Positions 1 to 6,260 of a DNA stretch of 6,260 nt are shown piece after piece. This DNA comes from Gammaproteobacteria bacterium (GTDB lineage: Bacteria; Pseudomonadota; Gammaproteobacteria; Eutrophobiales; Eutrophobiaceae): NCBI GenBank assembly GCA_016198885.1, contig JACQHV010000229.1, positions 1 to 6,260 of the forward strand, in the 5' to 3' direction. Each line of letters begins with the position of its first letter. The first letter of the stretch is position 1. The notes beneath the pieces were generated by a model. It saw only the letters and a program-made list of their open reading frames with translations, was not told the DNA's origin and made no database searches. The position numbers and the translations under genes are program-made.

Positions 1-2100
1 ATCAATTGTTGGTTTCTTGCCGGTCAAGGAACTGATTGTTTGTAATAATTTTTCCAATTGAACCGGCTTGGTCAGAAAAGCGTCGATACCGGCATTCAGG
101 CAGGCATTTAATGCATCAAGTGTCGCATCCGCTGTCAGTATAATTATAGGGATGTGTTTACTGTCCGAATGTGTAAACCTGTACATATTGGCAGTTTCGA
201 TTCCATCCATTTCCGGCATATGCATATCGAGGATAATCAGATCGAATGAATATTGTTCAGTTGCATTGAGGGCTTCCCGGCCATTTTCAACAATATGAAC
301 ATGATACCCGGCATATTCAAGAATTGTTCTGATGACTTTCTGATTAGTCTGATTGTCTTCCGCCACCAGTATATTCAACGCCGTTACTTTCAAATTACCA
401 TGTTGCAGGTTTACAAATCGTGTTGCCCTGATTGAATCTGTGAGTTCCTGACTGGCTGCATGCAGAATGTTAAATAACATTTTTTTCCTGATGGGTATAT
501 TGAGCACACAAAAATAACCCGAACTCAGATGCTGTGAATTGATTATCTGGTTCCTGTTGTTGCTGATTAAAACCAGATAGGTATTTCTTAACAAGGGATC
601 AGAACAATATTGTCGCGTATAAAGCCCGGCCCTGATTTCACTGCCTTGTTCATCAATGAATGCAACATGATATGGTTTATATTTTGCAGCGGCGTTTCTT
701 AATTTTGTATAGGCATCATTGGCTGATACGGCATGATCAAAATCAATTTTCCAGCCCGACAACAGGTTTACAAGGGTGGTATGTCTGGACTCTGTAGTGG
801 CCACCAGAAGGATTTTCAGATCACTGATGGCAGTTTTTTGTAAGACAGTATCATAACTGGCGGATTGTCGATTGAATGTCAATTCAAACCAGAATGTAGC
901 ACCCCGGCCAACTTCACTGGTGACCCCGATTTTACCCCCCATCAGTTCAACGAGACGGCGTGAAATCGCCGTTCCAAGGCCGGTACCGCCGTGTTTTCCG
1001 GTAGTTACATGATTTGCCTGGCTAAACGGGTCAAATATTTTTCCCTGTTCTTCCTTTGGTATACCAATACCGGTATCTTTTATTTCAAATCTTAACCATG
1101 AGTAGTGTGCATTGGTTTTAATGCTGAACGTGTTAACTTCGACTTTACCCCGGTCTGTAAATTTTATGGCGTTTCCCAGCAAATTGATAAGCACCTGTCG
1201 TAAATGCATGGCATCGCCGTTCAATTTGTACGGAACATCTGGAGAGATGTGTAATTTGAGGTCTAGACCCTTGGACTCTGCCTGCTGAAACAGAATCCTT
1301 ACGGAGGTGTGAATCAATTCATGCAAATCAAAATCTATATTTTCTGAAGTGGCTTTGCCCGCTTCAATCTTGGACAGATCCAGAATATCTTCAATAAGGG
1401 CGAGAAGGGTATGTGCCGACGCCTGAATGGTGCTGACAAAACCACTTTGTTCTTTTGTCATGTGTGTTGCACCCAGCATATCACTCATTCCGATTACGCC
1501 ATTCAGTGGCGTGCGGATTTCATGGCTCATGTTTGCGAGAAACCGGCTTTTTTCATGATTCGCATTATCAGCCTTCTCCACGGCGCCCCGCATTCCTTGC
1601 AGGAAATTTGAGATATACGGCACCAGGATGATAAGTGTCAGTAATAATCCGCATCCTAATATCAGGTGATTCGACCAGAAAGGACTGAGATTCAATACAA
1701 GAACAAACCCAACCGCACTCAGGGCCAAACTGAGGTGCAGATAATCCTTGCCAAAACGAAATACATTACCGAACGTGGTCCACAGGTACATGGCGAATAG
1801 AGGACTCGCTGCCTCACCGGAAACACTCATTGCATAAGTTGCCGTTCCGATGTCGGCAAACATGCCGAGCAGCCGGCGGGCGGGAACAAGTTTTGGTTGT
1901 GACTTGAGCCAGAGCAATAACAACAGGGAGAAAGGGATTGCAGCAATGTACATAAGGACGACAGTTTTATCCAATAGTCCATGAAGATATGCACCAATTG
2001 AATATACCAGGATAATACTATAGATACCCAGCCTGAAAATGGATGAGTTATGTTCAGTGACAAATGACTGGTCAAATGGATTTTGAAATGTTGGACCCAT
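1..2100 (-). CDS. RpfC-like membrane hybrid sensor histidine kinase (3' end beyond window)
   Basis: Seen: 700 codons are open from the ATG at 2100 to the window edge with no stop. The N-terminus carries about five hydrophobic segments (roughly residues 24-40, 45-64, 79-95, 120-139, 143-163). Loop residues 95-117 (GEAASPLFAMYLWTTFGN, then RFG) resemble the RpfC sensor as I remember it. HisKA follows with phospho-acceptor His193 in SHEIRTPLN. HATPase_c has the N box (Asn310), DTGIGI at 342-347 and GGTGLGTAI at 371-379. A degenerate receiver spans about 428-548. An intact receiver spans about 575-693, with E581/D582, phospho-Asp625, Thr656 and Lys678. Known of the family: RpfC senses diffusible fatty-acid signals (DSF) and phosphorylates the HD-GYP protein RpfG. 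Inferred: an inner-membrane sensor feeding a phosphorelay, with an Hpt domain or separate partner past the edge. The ligand is unknown, and no rpfF, rpfB or rpfG is in view. ATG 2100 is the first usual start after an in-frame TGA at 2148-2146; the next Met (residue 50) lies inside helix 2. No Shine-Dalgarno sequence is evident, so translation may depend on the Smr gene 31 nt upstream. Kinase identity is very secure; RpfC-type signal specificity is less so. Confidence 0.93.
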   Translation of the reverse strand, partial: MGPTFQNPFDQSFVTEHNSSIFRLGIYSIILVYSIGAYLHGLLDKTVVLMYIAAIPFSLLLLLWLKSQPKLVPARRLLGMFADIGTATYAMSVSGEAASPLFAMYLWTTFGNVFRFGKDYLHLSLALSAVGFVLVLNLSPFWSNHLILGCGLLLTLIILVPYISNFLQGMRGAVEKADNANHEKSRFLANMSHEIRTPLNGVIGMSDMLGATHMTKEQSGFVSTIQASAHTLLALIEDILDLSKIEAGKATSENIDFDLHELIHTSVRILFQQAESKGLDLKLHISPDVPYKLNGDAMHLRQVLINLLGNAIKFTDRGKVEVNTFSIKTNAHYSWLRFEIKDTGIGIPKEEQGKIFDPFSQANHVTTGKHGGTGLGTAISRRLVELMGGKIGVTSEVGRGATFWFELTFNRQSASYDTVLQKTAISDLKILLVATTESRHTTLVNLLSGWKIDFDHAVSANDAYTKLRNAAAKYKPYHVAFIDEQGSEIRAGLYTRQYCSDPLLRNTYLVLISNNRNQIINSQHLSSGYFCVLNIPIRKKMLFNILHAASQELTDSIRATRFVNLQHGNLKVTALNILVAEDNQTNQKVIRTILEYAGYHVHIVENGREALNATEQYSFDLIILDMHMPEMDGIETANMYRFTHSDSKHIPIIILTADATLDALNACLNAGIDAFLTKPVQLEKLLQTISSLTGKKPTID

Positions 2101-2131
2101 ATTCGTGGTAGTTACACTGATATTAATGTAA

Positions 2132-2674
2132 TCAATGACGTTTAATCAGGACATAGACAGCCCCGGTCCCTCCGTCAACCAGACGGGCTGATGTAAATGC
2201 CAGAACATCCTGTTGTCGCTGTAACCATTGATTTAATTTATTTTTGAGTATCGGCTGTCTGTTTATTGATCCATGTCCCTTGCCATGGATAATCCTGACG
2301 CAACGGCAGCCTTCTGTCCGGCAATCTGCAAGAAACCGGATCAGGGCCACTTTCGCTTCTTTTACTGTCATACCGTGCAAATCCAGCACCTTTTCGACTG
2401 CAAACTGGCCGCGGCGTAATTTTCGCAAGATCTGCTGCTGTATTCCGGGCCTTTTGAAAAGCAATTCATCACCGCACTCCACCTCCTCAACAGCAAATGG
2501 TGACATTGCCAGTTTTTGGATAACTGCCTGATCTTCCGCCCGTGATTGAACAGGTACCGGTGGAGGTTTTTGTGAGTTGAGAACAACACGATCATGTTTG
2601 ATTCTGTTCACAGAACCGATATTACGGCGGAAAAGATCGCGGTCTGCCTTGGATATGTTCGATGATTTTGTCAT
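2132..2674 (-). CDS. Smr-domain endonuclease, SmrA/SmrB type
   Basis: Seen: a complete 180-residue protein, close in length to E. coli SmrA and SmrB. Residues 9-30 form a charged N-terminal segment (KADRDLFRRNIGSVNRIKHD) like the one preceding the Smr domain in SmrB. A linker with PPPVPV at 38-43 follows, then LRRGQF at 86-91 leads into the Smr domain at about 95-180. That domain has DLHG at 98-101, IIHGKGHG at 128-135 and GGTGA at 168-172. Known of the family: E. coli SmrB is recruited to collided ribosomes and cleaves mRNA between them, using the DLH motif; SmrA has lost that motif. Inferred: a cytoplasmic RNA nuclease with intact catalytic residues, possibly acting in ribosome rescue. The HGKG and GGTGA segments look more like SmrA, while DLHG and the N-terminal helix look like SmrB, so I do not assign a symbol. 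ATG 2674 is the first possible start because an in-frame TAG lies at 2683-2681; a weak TAGG at 2683-2680 sits 5 nt upstream. The protein lacks the MutS2 ATPase core, so it is not a MutS2 fragment. Confidence 0.95.
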   Translation of the reverse strand: MTKSSNISKADRDLFRRNIGSVNRIKHDRVVLNSQKPPPVPVQSRAEDQAVIQKLAMSPFAVEEVECGDELLFKRPGIQQQILRKLRRGQFAVEKVLDLHGMTVKEAKVALIRFLADCRTEGCRCVRIIHGKGHGSINRQPILKNKLNQWLQRQQDVLAFTSARLVDGGTGAVYVLIKRH

Positions 2675-2707
2675 CAGGGCCTATGGAAATTGTCGTCCTT
2701 GCAATAG

Positions 2708-2734
2708 CTTATATTAAAATTTAATTGGCGTCAG
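2708..2734 (-). promoter_or_regulatory. Weak candidate promoter for the Smr gene
   Basis: The 109-nt gap between purL and the Smr gene is AT-rich around 2705-2727. On the minus strand TATAAG at 2713-2708 matches five of six bases of the sigma-70 -10 box. CTGACG at 2734-2729 matches four of six bases of the -35 box, but the 15-nt spacer is shorter than the usual 17. The spacer contains a 13-bp AT-only palindrome at 2713-2725. I see no GC-rich hairpin with a T-run after purL, so readthrough from purL is equally possible. Confidence 0.2.
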
Positions 2735-2783
2735 GAATGTATCTGATGAATTTGAGAAGGATGTTCGGGTTGGATAATGTGTT

Positions 2784-5700
2784 TTACCCAATCCATGCCC
2801 GGGCATTCCTGAAAAGCTGCATCCACGGGCCCTCTTCGGCAATCCAGTCGTCAGGAAACCATGAATATTGTTTTTTCAGAAAAACCCTTTCAGGGTGCGG
2901 CATCAGGATCGTGAAACGGCCATCTGGTGTGGTGAAACCGGTTTTACCGAGAGGTGAACCGTTGGGATTCCGTGGATAAATTTCTGTCGGATTGCCGTAG
3001 TAATCAATAAAACGCAATGTGACAATGGCATTGGCAGCCGCCTCATCAGTATTAAATTGTGCCCGTCCCTCACCATGCGCCACCACGATCGGCAGGCGTG
3101 AGCCGGACATGCCATTCAGTAAAATCGAGGGTGACTCAGTCACTTCGACCATCACCAGCCGGGCCTCGAATTGTTCCGATCTGTTGCGGATGAAATCCGG
3201 CCAGTGTTGGGCGCCGGGGATCAGATCGCGCAGATGTGAAAACATCTGGCAGCCGTTGCAGACACCAAGTGCAAAGGTGTCATTCCGCGCAAAAAAGTTC
3301 TGGAATTCATCCCGCGCCCTTGGATTGTAGAGTATGGATTTGGCCCAGCCGCCGCCTGCACCGAGTACATCACCATAGGAAAAACCACCACCGGCCGCAA
3401 GCCCGTGAAATGCCTTCAATGAACTCTCTCCGTTGATAACATCGCTCATGTGAACATCAACACAGTCAAAACCGGCCCGATTGAAAGCAGCGGCCATCTC
3501 CACCTGGCCGTTTACACCCTGTTCCCGGAGGATGGCGAGTTGCGGCCGTGTGTGTATGTAAGGGGTGGCTTGTTTAATCGAAAAAGTTGGACGTAGAGAT
3601 AAACCAGGGTCGTCAACATCAAATAAATTGTCGAATTCCTCCCGGGCGCATTCCGGATTGTCCCGCAGGGATTGCATCTGAAAACTGGTCTCGGACCAGA
3701 AGCGGTGCAAGGCGAAAATATCTTCAGAGAATATAGTATCATTGTCGTAGCTGATGCGTAATCGCCGGTCATGATTTAAAACACCAAGCACGTGTATATG
3801 TTCTGAGAGTGGGCCTGTATCCTGAAATACTTTCTTTACGGTTTCAAAATCCTGACTGCGCACCTGGATGACTGCACCCAATTCTTCGCTGAATAATACC
3901 GGAATAATGTTGCGATCAAAATCATCGAGTTTGATATCAACGCCGCTTCGTCCTGCAAAGCACATTTCACTGAGTGTGACAAACAGACCGCCATCAGAAC
4001 GATCATGATAGGCGAGCAACAGGCCCATCTCATTCATTATCTGGATGGATCGAAAAAAAATCTTCAGGTCTTCGGCATTTTCAATATCCGGTGTATCACC
4101 ACCGATATGATTGTAAACCTGGGTCAGCGCAGTGCCGCCGATGCGATCTTTCCCCAGGCCGAGGTCGATCAGGATTAACACAGACTCGCCGGCGTCAGTC
4201 CTCAATTGTGGCGTAAGATTCTGGCGAATATCAGCCACAGGCGCAAAGGCGGAAATGATGAGTGATAAGGGGGCGGTAACCTGTTTCATTTTTCCGTCTT
4301 CCTTCCAGACGGTATTCATGGACAGGGAATCCTTGCCCACCGGGATACAGATCTCGAGTGACTGGCACAATTGGCTGACCGCCTGCACCGTGGCATAAAG
4401 TCTCGCATCTTCATTACCTTCACCACATGCGGCCATCCAGTTGGCAGACAATGCAATATCACCAAGACGCAGAATTCTTGCAGCGGCAATATTGGTGATG
4501 GCCTCGCCGATGGCCATACGGCCTGCGGCAGTGGCATTGATTAATGCCATTGGCGTACGTTCGCCTATGGCCATGGCCTCACCCACATAGGCATCAAGCG
4601 CACTGGAAGTAACTGCACAATCCGCAACAGGAACCTGCCAGGGGCCGATCATTTGATCGCGCACCACAAGGCCGGAGACACTACGATCACCTATGGTGAT
4701 CAGGAAACGTTTATCTGCAACCGCAGGCAGGTGCAGTATGCGGTATATGGTTTCTTTCACGTCAAGCGCACGGTAATCAAACTTTTTCAGATCGGTTTTT
4801 GCATCTTCAGCCGTACGCCGCATGCGCGGTAACTTTCCAAGTAATACCGAAAGTGGCATATCAATGGGTTTGTTGTTGAATAATTCATCATTGAGGATCA
4901 ATTTTCCATCATTCGCTGATTCACCCAGCAGGGCAAACGGGGCGCGTTCACGCGCACATAACCGGCTGAAAACATCAAGCGATTCAGGTTTAATGGCGAG
5001 AACATAACGTTCCTGCGCCTCATTACACCAGATCTCCATGGGTGACATCCCCGGTTCTGCATTCGGAATATTGCGTAGTTCAAAATAGGCACCGCGCTGA
5101 CTTGTACTGACCATTTCCGGCAAGGCATTGGACAGGCCGCCTGCACCGACATCGTGTATTGAGATGATTGGATTAGTTTCACCCAGGGCACAACATGCAT
5201 CGATGACTTCCTGGCAGCGTCGCTGCATCTCTGCGTTGTCACGCTGTACCGAGGCAAAGTCCAGTGATGCATCACTTTTGCCTGAGGCCATTGATGATGC
5301 GGCGCCGCCCCCAAGTCCGATCAACATGGCCGGACCACCCAGTACAATCAGCTTTGCCTTTGGAGGAATAATCTCTTTGCGGACATGCTGCGTGCGGATC
5401 ATGCCATAGCCACCGGCAAGCATGATCGGTTTATGGTAACCGTGGACGATGCCATTCCGTCCTGTCTGTTCATAGGTGCGGAAATAACCGCAAAGTGCAG
5501 GTCTGCCGAACTCATTATTAAAGGAGGCCCCGCCTATCGGTCCTTCCAGCATGATATCCAGCGCCGAGACAATCCGATCAGGTTTACCATTGTTTTCTTC
5601 CCAGGGTTGCCGGAAGCCCGGAATATTGAGATTGGATACCGAGAAACCGGTCAAACCCGCCTTGGGTTTTGCACCACGCCCGGTCGCTGCTTCATCCCTG

Positions 5701-6260
5701 ATTTCACCACCTGCTCCGGTTGACGCGCCGGGATAGGGTGAGATAGCTGTGGGATGATTATGGGTTTCCACCTTCATCAGAATGTGTACGTCTTCCTTGT
5801 ATGACTGATAATAATGATTTTCGGGGTTTGGGAAAAATCGTGTTGCTGTATAACCGCTTGAGACAGCGGCATTATCGTTATAGGCAGACAGGATACGTCC
5901 CGGGTTGCAGACATGTGTTTTACGGATCATGTCAAATAAAGATTGCTCCATCTTTTGATTATTGATCCACCATTCGGCGTTAAAGATCTTGTGACGGCAA
6001 TGTTCGGAATTGGCCTGGGCAAACATCATGAGTTCAACATCAGTGGGATTTCGGTTCAGTGTCTGAAAGTTTTCGAACAAATATGCAATCTCTTCGTCAG
6101 ACAGTGCCAGGCCCATGGTCATATTGGCCTCGATCAGGGCAGCCTGACCTTTTTGCATTATATCGATTGTTGTCAGTACACCGGGTTGCATCTCCTGAAA
6201 AAGGGCCTCTGCATGATCGAAATTGTAGACGACAGTTTCGGTCATGCGATCATGGATCAG
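2784..6260 (-). CDS. purL: Phosphoribosylformylglycinamidine synthase, large fused form (5' end beyond window)
   Basis: Function: the cytoplasmic enzyme converts FGAR, glutamine and ATP to FGAM, the fourth step of de novo purine synthesis. Seen: 1158 residues are open to the right edge with no frameshift. The Met at 6245 is internal: the preceding codons read LIHDR, matching the HDRM-ETV stretch well inside E. coli PurL. About 130-140 residues, essentially the N-terminal PurS-like domain, are missing. Counting Met 6245 as residue 1, the linker and first AIRS-like half contain SEHCRHK (80-86), HNHPT (162-166), ATGRGAKPKAG (187-197) and HDVGAGGL (364-371). The second half contains IGDRSVSG (518-525), PVGKDS (635-640) and HDRSDGGL (747-754). 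The C-terminal class I glutaminase has REQGVN (907-912), nucleophile Cys996 in GVCNGCQ, and His1117/Glu1119 in MPHPER. All catalytic residues are present. This is the single-chain form of about 1290 residues found in gammaproteobacteria and eukaryotes, not the split PurS/PurL/PurQ form. It ends in TAA at 2786-2784. Its promoter and any PurR operator lie outside the window. Confidence 0.99.
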   Translation of the reverse strand: MIHDRMTETVVYNFDHAEALFQEMQPGVLTTIDIMQKGQAALIEANMTMGLALSDEEIAYLFENFQTLNRNPTDVELMMFAQANSEHCRHKIFNAEWWINNQKMEQSLFDMIRKTHVCNPGRILSAYNDNAAVSSGYTATRFFPNPENHYYQSYKEDVHILMKVETHNHPTAISPYPGASTGAGGEIRDEAATGRGAKPKAGLTGFSVSNLNIPGFRQPWEENNGKPDRIVSALDIMLEGPIGGASFNNEFGRPALCGYFRTYEQTGRNGIVHGYHKPIMLAGGYGMIRTQHVRKEIIPPKAKLIVLGGPAMLIGLGGGAASSMASGKSDASLDFASVQRDNAEMQRRCQEVIDACCALGETNPIISIHDVGAGGLSNALPEMVSTSQRGAYFELRNIPNAEPGMSPMEIWCNEAQERYVLAIKPESLDVFSRLCARERAPFALLGESANDGKLILNDELFNNKPIDMPLSVLLGKLPRMRRTAEDAKTDLKKFDYRALDVKETIYRILHLPAVADKRFLITIGDRSVSGLVVRDQMIGPWQVPVADCAVTSSALDAYVGEAMAIGERTPMALINATAAGRMAIGEAITNIAAARILRLGDIALSANWMAACGEGNEDARLYATVQAVSQLCQSLEICIPVGKDSLSMNTVWKEDGKMKQVTAPLSLIISAFAPVADIRQNLTPQLRTDAGESVLILIDLGLGKDRIGGTALTQVYNHIGGDTPDIENAEDLKIFFRSIQIMNEMGLLLAYHDRSDGGLFVTLSEMCFAGRSGVDIKLDDFDRNIIPVLFSEELGAVIQVRSQDFETVKKVFQDTGPLSEHIHVLGVLNHDRRLRISYDNDTIFSEDIFALHRFWSETSFQMQSLRDNPECAREEFDNLFDVDDPGLSLRPTFSIKQATPYIHTRPQLAILREQGVNGQVEMAAAFNRAGFDCVDVHMSDVINGESSLKAFHGLAAGGGFSYGDVLGAGGGWAKSILYNPRARDEFQNFFARNDTFALGVCNGCQMFSHLRDLIPGAQHWPDFIRNRSEQFEARLVMVEVTESPSILLNGMSGSRLPIVVAHGEGRAQFNTDEAAANAIVTLRFIDYYGNPTEIYPRNPNGSPLGKTGFTTPDGRFTILMPHPERVFLKKQYSWFPDDWIAEEGPWMQLFRNARAWIG

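Noticed and set aside
68..435. Two overlapping plus-strand open frames (68-298 and 253-435)
   Set aside because: Both are antisense to the canonical receiver domain of the kinase, whose phospho-Asp and Lys motifs fix the real frame.
1827..2075. Minus-strand 82-codon open frame overlapping the start of the kinase
   Set aside because: It is an out-of-frame shadow of the hydrophobic sensor region; the overlapping 700-codon frame has clear domain motifs.
2112..2131. Inverted repeat after the Smr gene as an intrinsic terminator
   Set aside because: The stem is five AT-rich pairs plus one wobble with no following T-run, so it is too weak to terminate transcription.
2244..2531. Plus-strand 95-codon open frame opposite the Smr gene
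   Set aside because: It lies entirely inside the well-supported Smr coding region and has no recognisable domain or ribosome site.
5520..5736. Plus-strand AAAGGAGG at 5520-5527 followed by an ATG at 5551 and a 61-codon frame
   Set aside because: It is antisense to conserved purL codons (GPIGGASFNNEFG), the spacing of 23 nt is too long for a ribosome site, and the peptide resembles nothing I know.
6243..6245. ATG at 6245 as the true start of purL
   Set aside because: The reading frame stays open to the window edge with codons LIHDR that match the interior of E. coli PurL, and the family is about 130-140 residues longer at the N-terminus. This Met is internal.

Overview
The window reads as ordinary chromosomal DNA from a gammaproteobacterium. 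The evidence is a long single-chain PurL of the E. coli/Salmonella type, a stand-alone Smr protein related to E. coli SmrA/SmrB, and a hybrid histidine kinase whose membrane sensor resembles Xanthomonas RpfC. I cannot assign a genus. All three genes lie on the minus strand, so transcription runs from high to low coordinates. About 98% of the window is coding, and no plus-strand gene is supported.

Layout in the direction of transcription: (1) 6260-2784, purL, the large fused FGAM synthetase of purine biosynthesis, missing roughly its first 130-140 residues at the right edge; (2) 2783-2675, a 109-nt AT-rich gap with no convincing terminator and only a weak candidate promoter; (3) 2674-2132, a complete 180-residue Smr-domain protein, probably a nuclease linked to translation quality control; (4) 2131-2101, a 31-nt gap; (5) 2100-1, the first 700 residues of a membrane-bound hybrid sensor kinase with a five-helix RpfC-like sensor, HisKA, HATPase_c, a degenerate receiver and an intact receiver. 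The kinase gene runs off the left edge, where an Hpt domain may follow.

The three products belong to different processes: nucleotide synthesis, ribosome or nucleic-acid processing, and signal transduction. Nothing in the sequence shows that they work together. The 31-nt spacing between the Smr gene and the kinase gene suggests cotranscription of that pair. No tRNA, rRNA, mobile element, CRISPR array, long repeat or pseudogene was found. The parts most worth following up are the RpfC-type sensor with its extra pseudo-receiver and the Smr protein; I see no clear evidence of a wholly new system.
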